Shown here: piece by piece, positions 1 through 8,682 of the stretch
Layout: every line of letters starts with the position of its first letter
Numbering within the stretch: position 1 is the first letter of the stretch
Source: Alistipes sp.
GTDB lineage: Bacteria; Bacteroidota; Bacteroidia; Bacteroidales; Rikenellaceae
Length of the DNA stretch: 53,824 bases
Assembly: GCA_017465605.1 (NCBI GenBank)
Contig: JAFTVW010000025.1
Span: 1-53,824, forward strand
Direction: 5' to 3'
The notes under the pieces: model-generated
Seen by the model: only the letters and a program-made list of their open reading frames with translations
Databases searched by the model: none
What the model was told of the DNA's origin: nothing
Made by a program: the position numbers and the translations under genes

Positions 1-2
1 CT

Positions 3-116
3 GAATACTCTCCGCAGGAGGAAGATTCAGTCCGAAACGGCTTGCCGCCCCGACCTTTCAACTTTCAAGGGCTGATGTACTACCTTCGCAGACGAGCAAA
101 GGAAAGGGGCGAATGA
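3..116 (+). CDS. C-terminal end of an unidentified protein (cut by window edge)
   Basis: An open frame enters from the left edge and stops at TGA 114-116. It gives 37 residues ending in a basic stretch, FQGLMYYLRRRAKERGE. No start is visible, so this is at most the tail of a larger gene. The other two forward frames stop within the same region, and the basic, aromatic-rich end looks protein-like, but the evidence is thin. I do not recognise the family. Confidence 0.35.
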   Translation, partial: EYSPQEEDSVRNGLPPRPFNFQGLMYYLRRRAKERGE

Positions 117-482
117 CGGAATCGGGAAACTCCTAATATCGCAGATTGATGATAGACCAAATTCAAATATTACCCCGTAATAATGAAAAATGCACCGTCC
201 TTTTGCTCGTTTATAAAAAAGTTGTACCTTTGTTCCAAGATGAGTTGTACATCAATGCAAATCATGCAAGTATGTAGAAATCAGAACAGTTGCCAACTCA
301 TTACCTCGTTCTTGAACTTTCCGCATAAACTTTTTATTCTTAGCGGATTATGAGATTATTCCAAATATAATAAATATATTTGACAATGCCACCTGCCCAC
401 GCTCTAAAAAAGAGGCGTATTTGTATAAAAAATCTCAAAATAAACATTTTTCACACCTCGCGGTTTATTTGTAAATTCAAAT
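117..482. other. Non-coding spacer, AT-rich, with one orphan promoter
   Basis: No convincing gene is present. The only clear signal is the promoter-like sequence at 203-232. A 37-codon frame from ATG 240 to TGA 353 lies just after it, but it resembles no protein family and would leave almost no leader, so it is not called. Confidence 0.6.
203..232 (+). promoter_or_regulatory. Bacteroidetes-type promoter with no evident gene
   Basis: TTG at 203-205, a 19-base spacer, then TACCTTTG at 225-232: an exact match to the TTG-N19-TAnnTTTG housekeeping consensus of Bacteroidetes. No gene with a normal leader follows before 557, and that gene has its own promoter. It may drive a short RNA or be a remnant. 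Confidence 0.55.
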
Positions 483-513
483 TTGTGGCTTGGGATATTT
501 TTCATTACTTTTG
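483..513 (+). promoter_or_regulatory. Promoter of the small lipoprotein gene
   Basis: TTG at 483-485, 20 bases, TACTTTTG at 506-513. Transcription would begin near 520, about 37 bases before the ATG at 557. Confidence 0.7.
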
Positions 514-556
514 CAATAAACGTACAACACACAAAATAACACCCTCAATATAATAT

Positions 557-943
557 ATGAAAAGAACATTTTTATTGGTTACAATATTATATATAATAAC
601 AGTGCCAATATCTTGCAGCAAAAGCCCACAAGTTCCCGCAGGCGCATACAAGGTAGGAGGTATCACCTCATCGGAGTGGGTGTTAAACAACAAAATCGAC
701 CTATACGCCACTCAGCCAACATTTCATTTCGAGGAGGGGTACAGATTGCGAATCGAATCGGATTTTCCGTTTGATTTATTCAAAGATTCTCTTTATAGTT
801 ACCGCATCAATGGAGAGTTTCTAAACTTGCAAGGAGCATCGGAACAAAAGAGATACAAAATTCAGGAACGAGAGGCAGGACAATCGTATAGTCTATTCCT
901 CGGAGAGATGCATATTCAAGAGATTATTATACGACGAAAATAA
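557..943 (+). CDS. Small lipoprotein of unknown function
   Basis: 128 residues. The N-terminus has a basic start (MKRT), a hydrophobic stretch and a lipobox-like end VPISC with Cys20, so it is predicted to be exported and lipid-anchored. Residues after Cys20 are rich in alternating hydrophobic and charged segments suggesting a small beta-sheet domain; the chain ends in a run of basic residues (IIIRRK). It has its own promoter at 483-513 and sits 160 bases ahead of a glycerophosphodiesterase gene that also has its own promoter, so shared function is not implied. I do not recognise the family. The coding call is supported by promoter, signal peptide and position. Confidence 0.75.
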   Translation: MKRTFLLVTILYIITVPISCSKSPQVPAGAYKVGGITSSEWVLNNKIDLYATQPTFHFEEGYRLRIESDFPFDLFKDSLYSYRINGEFLNLQGASEQKRYKIQEREAGQSYSLFLGEMHIQEIIIRRK

Positions 944-980
944 CTTTCAGCAAAGAGCAAGACAACTTATTGGCACACAT

Positions 981-1013
981 TTATTCAAATTAGGGAAAAT
1001 ATTATTATATTTG
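981..1013 (+). promoter_or_regulatory. Likely promoter of the glycerophosphodiesterase gene
   Basis: TATATTTG at 1006-1013 matches the -7 consensus exactly. The -33 position offers only TTA (981-983) or TTC (984-986) instead of TTG. Confidence 0.5.
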
Positions 1014-1103
1014 CTAACGTTAAATATGCGACCTGCGTAAAACAAATTAGCAAATTGCAATTGAATAAATTTTGGCTGAATTTTAATTTAATTAACAAAT
1101 AAT

Positions 1104-1865
1104 ATGAAAAGACTTATCTCATTGGCAGTGTGCTTGTTCACAGTATCAACACTCTGCGCTCAGACTCAGGTGATTGCACACCGAGGCTTCCACGCGACAA
1201 AAAACTCTCGCAACAACACAATCTCAGCATTGATTCACGCTCAGGATTTGGGCGTATATGGTTCGGAGTGCGACATCAACGAGACCAAAGATGGCAAGCT
1301 AATCGTTATTCACGGCCCAAAGCACGGCCCATACAAGAATGTACAGGAGGAGAATTATGCTGTATTGCGTGCGACTAAACTCGACAATGGCGAGAATGTC
1401 CCAACACTTGATGAGTATTTGGTACAGGCCAAGAAGAACACCAAAACAAAGCTTATCATCGAGATTAAGAGCCACGCAACACCAGAGCGCGAGACACGCG
1501 TTGTGAAGAATATTTTGGCAGCCGTCAAGCAGCACAAAATGAGAAAGCACGTTGAGTATATCGCATTCAGCAAGCACGTTTGCGACGAGTTGGTTAAGTA
1601 CGCTCCCAAAGGTACAAAGATTGCGTATTTGAGTGGTAACCTCACTCCTCAGCAGTGTAAAGACGCTGGATACACCGGTATCGACTACAACATCGGTGTA
1701 ATGCAAAAAAATCCCGACTGGATTAAGCAGTGCCACGACTTGGGCTTGACAGTTAACATCTGGACAGTAAACGACACTCAGCGTATCCAGTGGTGCATCG
1801 ACAATAAGGCCGACTACATCACAACCGACAACCCTATCGAGACTAATCGCTTGCTCGGTAAATAA
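1104..1865 (+). CDS. Secreted glycerophosphodiester phosphodiesterase (GDPD family)
   Basis: 253 residues, with a cleavable signal peptide ending near the Ala-Gln at 19-20. The GDPD catalytic signature is present: His26-Arg27 in IAHRGFH, Glu55 and Asp57 in SECDIN, His70 in VIHG, and Glu120/Lys122 in IIEIKSH. The C-terminal part carries the family's VNIWTVND segment. Known family members hydrolyse glycerophosphodiesters to sn-glycerol 3-phosphate and an alcohol, using a metal ion on a TIM barrel. The signal peptide places it in the periplasm or outside the cell. The gene is followed by a strong terminator at 1886-1930, so it is a single-gene unit. The exact substrate cannot be told; some homologues act on other phosphodiesters. 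Confidence 0.9.
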   Translation: MKRLISLAVCLFTVSTLCAQTQVIAHRGFHATKNSRNNTISALIHAQDLGVYGSECDINETKDGKLIVIHGPKHGPYKNVQEENYAVLRATKLDNGENVPTLDEYLVQAKKNTKTKLIIEIKSHATPERETRVVKNILAAVKQHKMRKHVEYIAFSKHVCDELVKYAPKGTKIAYLSGNLTPQQCKDAGYTGIDYNIGVMQKNPDWIKQCHDLGLTVNIWTVNDTQRIQWCIDNKADYITTDNPIETNRLLGK

Positions 1866-1885
1866 TTAACGACATTACCAAGATA

Positions 1886-1930
1886 GAAGAGTTTGCAATA
1901 TTTGAATTCAAAATTGCAAACTCTTTTATT
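1886..1930 (+). terminator. Intrinsic terminator after the glycerophosphodiesterase gene
   Basis: Perfect 12-base stem (AGAGTTTGCAAT at 1888-1899 with ATTGCAAACTCT at 1913-1924) followed by TTTTATTTG. It also separates this gene from the permease. Confidence 0.85.
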
Positions 1931-1960
1931 TGTAGCTACCACACAAAACCACTATCTTTG
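1930..1960 (+). promoter_or_regulatory. Promoter of the nucleobase permease gene
   Basis: TTG at 1930-1932, 20 bases, TATCTTTG at 1953-1960. The start codon at 1995 is about 28 bases downstream of the predicted start of transcription. Confidence 0.7.
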
Positions 1961-1994
1961 CAGAAAATAAAATTCAAAAGCAGACCCTACGATT

Positions 1995-3263
1995 ATGAAA
2001 CTTAAATATGGATTGAACGACCGCCCCGCAACAGGGCAACTCTTGCTATACAGCCTGCAATGGTTTGTACTTGCGGTTGCAGTGGTGGTAACATCGTTAT
2101 TTATTTCGACAGGAACACCCGCCGAGAAGATACTATACGCACAAAAAGTATTTGCGCTGATGGGTGTAGCCACTATCGTACAAGTGTTTTGGGGACACCG
2201 ACTCCCTATTGTTGTTGGCCCTGCGGCCGTACTACTCGTGGGTATCATCACTGCCCTATCATCGCAAGGTGGAGAGCCAAACACCAACAAGATTTACACT
2301 GCCGTTGCAATCGGAGGCGTAGCGGTAACTCTACTCTCGGCAGGACGCACATTGGAGCGGATTCAGAAAATTTTCACACCCCGTATCGTGGTAGTTATCT
2401 TGATGTTAATAGCATTCACACTATCACCCACAATCAAGAATCTGATTTTCCCTCCGCAAGAGGCAGCGCGTCACACATTCGGATTGTGGTTCACCATCAT
2501 AGGAGTTCCCGCAATGGCATTTGCAGCAAGCAGATTGCAAGGGGTTGCAAAATCGCTCCTCGTTCCAATATCACTCATAGTGGGTTGCGTAGCATACTAC
2601 TCTATTTATGGAGGTTTTGGCGATATTATCAGCTCTCCAAGCCAAAGCGATGGTGCAATACTGATTCCAGCTATTGAGTTTGACGCAAGTATGATTCTGG
2701 CCTTTATCTTTTGTTACATCGCCTTACTAATTAACGATATAGGTTCGATTCAAGCTCTTGGAGCTATGCTCAGTACCGACGATACCAACCACCGTTGCCG
2801 TCGTGGCGTTGGGGTTACGGGCGTATTCAACGTCATAGCGGGTGCAATAGGTGTGATAGGCCCTGTGAATTATTCGATGTCACCGGGAGTTATCGCTTCT
2901 TCTTCGTGCGCATCACGCTATGCACTCGTACCAGCTGGCGCAGGTCTTATAATATGTGCAATATTCCCCAAACTGATTGCTATTCTGACAGCCATTCCCA
3001 ATTCGATAATCGGTGTGGTATTACTCTATCTGATGGGAACACAATTGGCGGCGGCATTCAGTATGCTTGTTGCGGACAAATCAACCGACACATTCAACAA
3101 TGCTCTAATTGTTGGAATTCCCGTTATGGTTGCCCTGCTTTTCTGTATGATTCCAATGGAGGTTATCCCTGCGATTATAAAGCCGCTAATGGGCAATGGA
3201 TTTGTGATGGGTGTTATTACGGTTATCCTCCTCGAACACGTCATTTTAAGAAAGAAAAACTGA
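1995..3263 (+). CDS. NCS2-family uracil/xanthine-type permease
   Basis: 422 residues and almost entirely membrane-embedded, with about a dozen hydrophobic segments. Family features include LPIVVGPAAVLLVGIITAL near the third helix, the LLINDIGSIQALGAML stretch (around 240-256) that corresponds to the substrate-site helix of UraA-like carriers, and GPVNYSMSPGVIASS (around 290-305). NCS2 proteins import uracil, xanthine, uric acid or other nucleobases with protons or sodium. Which base is carried here cannot be read from sequence. The gene stands alone between its own promoter and a terminator, with no purine or pyrimidine gene beside it. Length fits the family. Confidence 0.85.
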   Translation: MKLKYGLNDRPATGQLLLYSLQWFVLAVAVVVTSLFISTGTPAEKILYAQKVFALMGVATIVQVFWGHRLPIVVGPAAVLLVGIITALSSQGGEPNTNKIYTAVAIGGVAVTLLSAGRTLERIQKIFTPRIVVVILMLIAFTLSPTIKNLIFPPQEAARHTFGLWFTIIGVPAMAFAASRLQGVAKSLLVPISLIVGCVAYYSIYGGFGDIISSPSQSDGAILIPAIEFDASMILAFIFCYIALLINDIGSIQALGAMLSTDDTNHRCRRGVGVTGVFNVIAGAIGVIGPVNYSMSPGVIASSSCASRYALVPAGAGLIICAIFPKLIAILTAIPNSIIGVVLLYLMGTQLAAAFSMLVADKSTDTFNNALIVGIPVMVALLFCMIPMEVIPAIIKPLMGNGFVMGVITVILLEHVILRKKN

Positions 3264-3285
3264 TAGACCTTTCAGATTTCCCAAA

Positions 3286-3330
3286 AGCGACCAATCGGCT
3301 GAATTTTCGCAGAAGATTGGTCGTTTTCCG
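3286..3330 (+). terminator. Intrinsic terminator after the permease gene
   Basis: CGACCAATC (3288-3296) pairs with GATTGGTCG (3315-3323), followed by TTTT. Confidence 0.8.
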
Positions 3331-3673
3331 TTATACCTATATTATATATAATATGGAAAATCGACTAAATCAGTCGTAACAAATCGAAAGGTGAAAATAT
3401 TGCATAAGGTTATAAATATAGACCAAAATAGCCAAAATCACTTACCACACAAGGGTAATTTAGAATATTGAAATTACAAATCATTAGCAAAATACCTACA
3501 AAAGTAACATTGCATAACCGCATAAATATTCGTGTCACTACTATCTGATTAGATGATGCAAAATAACCAATTACATATCGTAAGAAAAACACGCTATTAT
3601 ACTTACAAAGTATAAGAATTTAACATTAAATTAACAAATACTATCACAAGATGCAAAATATTTTTAAATAATT
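3331..3673. other. AT-rich spacer upstream of the SusC/SusD operon
   Basis: No convincing gene. A 60-codon reverse frame at 3410-3592 has no promoter of normal form and no family features. The stretch contains a small inverted repeat at 3597-3615 that could be a regulator site for the uptake operon. No regulator gene is present, although SusC/SusD systems often have an adjacent one. Confidence 0.6.
3597..3615. repeat. 8-base inverted repeat upstream of the SusC promoter
   Basis: TTATACTT-aca-AAGTATAA, centred about 70 bases before the -33 box of the SusC promoter. Position suits an operator, but short AT-rich palindromes arise by chance. Confidence 0.3.
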
Positions 3674-3704
3674 TTGAAAATTATTGAATTAATCCGTAAC
3701 TTTG
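3674..3704 (+). promoter_or_regulatory. Promoter of the SusC/SusD operon
   Basis: TTG at 3674-3676, 20 bases, TAACTTTG at 3697-3704. This rules out an upstream in-frame TTG at 3702 as the SusC start, because it lies within the promoter. Confidence 0.75.
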
Positions 3705-3761
3705 CAGTTGTATCAATTTGAAAATTCAGGTACACTAGTAACACAAACGTACAAAAAATTA

Positions 3762-6700
3762 ATGCTTATGGTTAGGAAAATTGTACTTTCTATCGTTGCT
3801 ATTCTGTCGCTCAGCTTCGTGGCTGTTGCACAGAACAAGCAGGTGACAGGTACGGTAAAAGACAACGGCGGTAACCCTATCGCCGGTGCGTTGATTTTGG
3901 TTGACGGAACAACCAATCTCGGTACCGTATCTGAGGCTACCGGTGAGTTTAAGCTTATGGCTCCCACTAACGGCGTTTTGAACGTATCGTTTATGGGTTT
4001 CAAGTCTATGCAGGTTCCCATCGCCGGTAAGACTAAAATCGACATCGTTATGGAGGTTGACTCTAAGGCGATGGACGAGGTTGTGGTAACGGCGTTCGGT
4101 CAGACCACAAAGGAGGCCTTTACAGGTTCTGCTGCTGTGGTTAAGTCTGACGACATCGCCAAAGTTCAGTCATCAAACGTAGCTCAGTCGCTCGTTGGTC
4201 GCGTGGCCGGTGTGCAGACTTCAAGCTCTTCTGGTGATTTGACAGGTAAGCCATCAATCCGTATTCGTGGTTTCTCTTCAATCAGCGCGAGCCAGAGTCC
4301 GTTGTGGGTTGTTGACGGTGTTCCCTATGAGGGCGACCTTAACAACATCAACCCTGCGGATATCGAGTCGATGACAGTATTGAAGGACGCTGCTTCAAAC
4401 GCACTTTACGGTGCGCGTGGTGCAAATGGTGTAATTATGGTTACTACCAAGAAGGCTAAGCGCGGTGAGGCTAAGGTTTCATTCGACGCTAAGTGGGGTG
4501 TTAACTCAAAGGCTCTTCGCGAGTATGAGGTGATTAAGTCGCCTGAGCTCTACTACGAGACACACTACAAGGCTCTCTACAACTACCACGCACAGAACAG
4601 TGGTACTGCTATGGCTTATAACTTGGCTGCTTCATCACTTACAGGTGATGCAACAGGTGGTTTGGGTTACAACGTTTACTCAGTGCCCGAGGGTCAGTAC
4701 CTCATCGGTCGCAACGGTAAGTTGAACCCCAACGCAACACTTGGTAACAAGGTTTCTTACAATGGTGAGGAGTACTTGCTCTTGCCTGACGATTGGATGG
4801 ACGAGGCTTATGACAACGCATTCCGTCAGGAGTATAACGTTAACATCGCTGGTGCTAACGAGCGTTCAAACTTCTATGCTTCACTTGGTTACTTGGATAA
4901 CACAGGTATTATCAAGAGCTCAGAGTTGCAACGTTACACAGCCCGTTTGAAGGCTGACTATCAGGCAAAGAAGTGGTTGAAGGTAGGTGCTAATATGTCT
5001 TACGCTCACTTCGAGGCAAACAATGGTAACTCAAATGAGGGTTCTTCATCTTCAATAGGTAACATCTTCGCATTTGCATCGCAGATTGCTCCTATCTATC
5101 CTTTGTATATCCGTAATGCTGATGGCTCAAAGAAGATTGACAAGTATGGAATGGAGATGTATGACTACGGTAATAAGGGTAATGCAGGTTTGGTACGTCC
5201 TTACTTGGCAGATGCCAATGCTATGCAGGTTAGCTGGCTAGACAAGGAGAAAACGGAAGGTAATGCATTCTCTGCATCAGGTTTTGCTGACTTCGACATC
5301 TATGATGGCTTGAGACTTACTATCAATGGTACTACAACTATCGACGAAACTCGCGGTCTTTCAATGTCTAACCCTTACTACGGTCAGTTCGTAGAGCAAG
5401 GTGGTTCACTTTACCGCACACATTCTCGCGCCTGGACATACAACTTCCAACAGTTGCTCTCTTACAACAAGACATTCAACGAGAAGCACAATATGGATCT
5501 CTTGCTCGGTCACGAATACTACCGTACACAGTACTACTACTTGCAGGCAGGTAAGTCTATGCTCTACTCTTATGATTCAGAGGAGTTGGCTGGTGCTGTA
5601 GTAGACGCTGCTGCCGCAAGTTCATTCACAGGTGACTATAACAACGAGGGTTACTTCTTCCGTGGTCAGTATAACTACGATGAGCGTTACTTCTTCTCTG
5701 CTTCATTCCGTCGCGATGCATCTTCTAGATTCCACCCAGATAACCGTTGGGGTAATTTCTGGTCAGTTGGTGCTTCTTGGATTATCGACAAGGAGAACTG
5801 GTTCAACGCTGATTGGGTAAACCTTTTGAAGGTTAAGGCATCATTCGGTTCACAGGGTAACGACGCTATCGGTGATTATAATTATAATCGTTATAATCTT
5901 TATACAGATAATTACTCAGTAGAAAATAATAATGGTCAGGTTGCAGTACTATTCAACACTAAGGGAAACAAGGATATCACTTGGGAGACTAACACCAACC
6001 TTAACATTGGTGCTGAGTTCGGTTTCTGGGACAACCGCTTAGCTGGTAGCTTCGAGTTCTTCAACCGTAATACTACCGATATGTTGTTCTACTTCACAGT
6101 TCCCGCATCTTTGGGTTACGCCGGTTACTACGCTAACGTAGGTGATATGTACAACCGTGGTATCGAGTTGGAGTTGAACGGTGATATTATCCGCACAAAG
6201 AACGTAACTTGGAGCGCAAGCCTCAATATGACTCACGTAACCACAAAAGTTACTAAATTGGCAGAGCAGTTTAAGACTCAGAACATTGATGGCAAGCCAG
6301 GATATATCGATGGTAGCTACTATATTGGAGAGGACGTGCCCCTCCACTCATTCTATATGCGTGAGTACGCAGGAGTAGATCCTAAAACAGGTGAAGCTAC
6401 TTGGTGGAAGGACAAGTTGGACAGCGACGGAAATGTAACTGGTCGCGAGGCTACAACTGACTATTCTAATGCAACTAGATACCTTCAGGATTCTGCATTG
6501 CCCGATGTATATGGTGGTTTCTCTACAAGCGTATCTGCATTTGGTTTCGATGCTTCTATCGCATTTACATACCAGTTGGGTGGTTTGGTATATGACTCTG
6601 GTTATGCAAACTTTATGTCATCACCATACGGCTCAATCGGAGTAAACTACCACAAGGATATCTTGAACGCTTGGTCAGCAGACAATACAGAGTCGACAAT

Positions 6701-6989
6701 TCCTCGATTCCAGTATGGCGACCAGTATACAACAAGTACAAGTGACCGTTTCTTGACAAGCGCATCTTACCTCAATATTCAGAACATCAACGTTGGTTAC
6801 ACATTGCCAGCTGATTGGACTAAGAAGTTTGGTGTATCGTCATTGCGTGTTTACTTGGCTTGCGACAATGTAGTTTACTGGTCTAAGCGTCGTGGTCTCG
6901 ACCCACGTTACTCATTCTCGGGTTCTACGAACTTTGCAAACTACTCTCCTATCCGTACAATTTCGGGAGGTTTGAATGTCGTATTCTAA
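3762..6989 (+). CDS. SusC/RagA-family TonB-dependent outer-membrane transporter
   Basis: 1075 residues from ATG 3762 (ATG 3768 is equally possible). In order: signal peptide ending near AVAQ; a carboxypeptidase-regulatory-like domain (about 27-100) beginning VTGTVKDNGG; a TonB box-like segment DEVVVTAFG (105-113); a plug domain containing SIRIRGFSS, PLWVVDGVPYEG and ALYGARGANGVIMVTTKK, the SusC/RagA signature; then a C-terminal beta-barrel ending in an aromatic residue (LNVVF). No N-terminal STN signalling domain is seen, so it is not expected to act through an anti-sigma factor. It forms the import channel for a ligand captured by the SusD-like lipoprotein that follows 20 bases downstream. 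Substrate unknown: no glycosidase, protease or regulator is adjacent. Confidence 0.95.
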   Translation: MLMVRKIVLSIVAILSLSFVAVAQNKQVTGTVKDNGGNPIAGALILVDGTTNLGTVSEATGEFKLMAPTNGVLNVSFMGFKSMQVPIAGKTKIDIVMEVDSKAMDEVVVTAFGQTTKEAFTGSAAVVKSDDIAKVQSSNVAQSLVGRVAGVQTSSSSGDLTGKPSIRIRGFSSISASQSPLWVVDGVPYEGDLNNINPADIESMTVLKDAASNALYGARGANGVIMVTTKKAKRGEAKVSFDAKWGVNSKALREYEVIKSPELYYETHYKALYNYHAQNSGTAMAYNLAASSLTGDATGGLGYNVYSVPEGQYLIGRNGKLNPNATLGNKVSYNGEEYLLLPDDWMDEAYDNAFRQEYNVNIAGANERSNFYASLGYLDNTGIIKSSELQRYTARLKADYQAKKWLKVGANMSYAHFEANNGNSNEGSSSSIGNIFAFASQIAPIYPLYIRNADGSKKIDKYGMEMYDYGNKGNAGLVRPYLADANAMQVSWLDKEKTEGNAFSASGFADFDIYDGLRLTINGTTTIDETRGLSMSNPYYGQFVEQGGSLYRTHSRAWTYNFQQLLSYNKTFNEKHNMDLLLGHEYYRTQYYYLQAGKSMLYSYDSEELAGAVVDAAAASSFTGDYNNEGYFFRGQYNYDERYFFSASFRRDASSRFHPDNRWGNFWSVGASWIIDKENWFNADWVNLLKVKASFGSQGNDAIGDYNYNRYNLYTDNYSVENNNGQVAVLFNTKGNKDITWETNTNLNIGAEFGFWDNRLAGSFEFFNRNTTDMLFYFTVPASLGYAGYYANVGDMYNRGIELELNGDIIRTKNVTWSASLNMTHVTTKVTKLAEQFKTQNIDGKPGYIDGSYYIGEDVPLHSFYMREYAGVDPKTGEATWWKDKLDSDGNVTGREATTDYSNATRYLQDSALPDVYGGFSTSVSAFGFDASIAFTYQLGGLVYDSGYANFMSSPYGSIGVNYHKDILNAWSADNTESTIPRFQYGDQYTTSTSDRFLTSASYLNIQNINVGYTLPADWTKKFGVSSLRVYLACDNVVYWSKRRGLDPRYSFSGSTNFANYSPIRTISGGLNVVF

Positions 6990-7009
6990 TCCACTAAAAG
7001 ACTTTGATT

Positions 7010-8650
7010 ATGAACAAGATATTGAAAATTTCGACTTTGGCCCTCTTTGCCGCTGTGGCAATGACAGGCTGTATAAAGGAGACCGAGCCTAACTATATGG
7101 TTACGGCTGAATCTGTGGCTTCGAATACATCAGCTATTGAGGCTATGGTAAACGCAATTCCAGTTGCGGAGGCACTTCCCTACTCAGTACACGGTTCAAG
7201 CGCAAATCGTGGATACGATTTCGGTCTTCCTGGTATTATGTGTGCCACCGACTCAGCAATTGGTGAGGTAGTAGGTACAACTGGTGATGCTAACTCTGGA
7301 TATAACTGGTTCTGGTATTGGGACGTAGGTACAGCTCACTTGAACTATACAGGTGCTGTTACTCCATTTACTTGGTACTGCTACTGGAACTTTATTAAGT
7401 CTTGTAATGATATTATCGGCCTTATCAATGAAGAGGATGCTTCAGACGAGTTGAAGGCTTACTTGGCTTACGCTAAGGCTAACCGTGCTGCTTTGTACTT
7501 GGATATGGCTCGTTCATTCGATCCATTGGAGAACAACTACACTGATGTATCTAAGGTTAAGGGCTTGACAATTCCTAAGATTACTGAGACTACAACTGAG
7601 ACTGAGGCTCGTAACAACCCACGTTTGCCTCGTGAGGAGATGTTCGAGTTTATCTTCCAGGATTTGAACGATGCTGAGGCATTGCTTAAAGATAACTCTT
7701 ACAAAGGCGGCAAGGACGTTCCTTCATTGGCTGTGGTTTATGGTTTGAAGGCTCGTGCATACCTTTGGTTGGGTGGCTTCGACAAGTCAAACTACACTCA
7801 GGCTGCATCATATGCTCGCAAGGCTATTGATGAGTCTGGTGCAACAATTTTGACAGAGGCTCAGTGGTTGGATCCTAAGACTGGTTTCAACACTCCTAAC
7901 AACTCTTGGATGTGGTACTTGCCACAGTCTGCTGAGGGTGTAACAAACTTGGTTAACTTCGTTGCTTGGCGTGGTTCTGAGTCATCTTGGGGTTATGCTT
8001 CACTCGTACAGCAGGGTGTTCACGTAAACTTCTACAACCGTATCGCTGACACCGACTGGCGTAAGCGTGCATTCTTGGGTCCCGATCCAGAGGCTTGGTG
8101 GGCAGAGAACAAGGATATTTGTAACATCAACATCGAGGACGAGGATTGGGAAGGTTACTTCGCACCTTATGCAAGTGTTAAGTTCCGTCCTGCCGCTGGT
8201 GAGATCTTGAACTATATGGTTGGTAATCCTACAAGCGTATGTATGATGCGTGTAGAGGAGATGTTGCTTATCGAGGCTGAGGCTACTGCTTACTCAGATC
8301 CAGCTAAGGCTGCTGATTTGATTACAGCATTTGCTACTACTCGTGATGCAGCTTTCGTTAAGCCAGCTGCTACAACTGAGGCTGTTGTTGATGCTACAAT
8401 GTGGCAGAAGCGTGTTGAGTTGTGGGGCGAGGGCGTCCTCTTCTATGATTTCAAGCGTTTGAACTATGGTATTGAAACTGGTTACAAGGGTACAAACGTT
8501 GCTACTAATAGTCGTATGAAGACTGAAGGTCGTGCACCCTGGTGGAACTTTGTGATTCCTGAGGCTGAGGCTATTCAGAACCCAGTTTTGCAGGAAACAA
8601 ATAATCCTAATCCAGGTGGTGTAGTAGACCTATGGGTGGATAGCGAGTAA
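7010..8650 (+). CDS. SusD/RagB-family surface lipoprotein
   Basis: 546 residues from ATG 7010. An in-frame TTG at 7004 is less likely. The signal peptide ends in a lipobox with Cys21 (AVAMTGC) followed by an acidic stretch (IKETEP) typical of surface-exported lipoproteins. The body has SusD traits: helical TPR-like segments (LAYAKANRAALYLDMARSFD, LKARAYLWLGGF) and the C-terminal region RVEEMLLIEAEA followed by a WQKRVELWGEG stretch. SusD proteins cap the SusC barrel and bind the ligand. The gene lies directly after SusC in the same operon. Length is normal for the family. Confidence 0.93.
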   Translation: MNKILKISTLALFAAVAMTGCIKETEPNYMVTAESVASNTSAIEAMVNAIPVAEALPYSVHGSSANRGYDFGLPGIMCATDSAIGEVVGTTGDANSGYNWFWYWDVGTAHLNYTGAVTPFTWYCYWNFIKSCNDIIGLINEEDASDELKAYLAYAKANRAALYLDMARSFDPLENNYTDVSKVKGLTIPKITETTTETEARNNPRLPREEMFEFIFQDLNDAEALLKDNSYKGGKDVPSLAVVYGLKARAYLWLGGFDKSNYTQAASYARKAIDESGATILTEAQWLDPKTGFNTPNNSWMWYLPQSAEGVTNLVNFVAWRGSESSWGYASLVQQGVHVNFYNRIADTDWRKRAFLGPDPEAWWAENKDICNINIEDEDWEGYFAPYASVKFRPAAGEILNYMVGNPTSVCMMRVEEMLLIEAEATAYSDPAKAADLITAFATTRDAAFVKPAATTEAVVDATMWQKRVELWGEGVLFYDFKRLNYGIETGYKGTNVATNSRMKTEGRAPWWNFVIPEAEAIQNPVLQETNNPNPGGVVDLWVDSE

Positions 8651-8682
8651 TAATCATTTAATGTACAAAAACTGGAAAGATT

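Noticed and set aside
240-353. 37-codon frame just after the orphan promoter
   Set aside because: Would be essentially leaderless, composition is unremarkable and nothing supports translation.
2060-2677. 205-codon open frame on the plus strand
   Set aside because: Shadow of the NCS2 permease gene in another frame; Cys/His/Arg-rich composition with no family features.
3410-3592. 60-codon minus-strand frame in the SusC upstream region
   Set aside because: A TACTTTTG-like box lies inside the frame, no TTG at the proper distance, no recognisable protein features.
3702-3761. N-terminal extension of SusC from an in-frame TTG
   Set aside because: The TTG lies within the -7 box TAACTTTG (3697-3704), so it cannot be in the transcript; a clean signal peptide begins at ATG 3762/3768.
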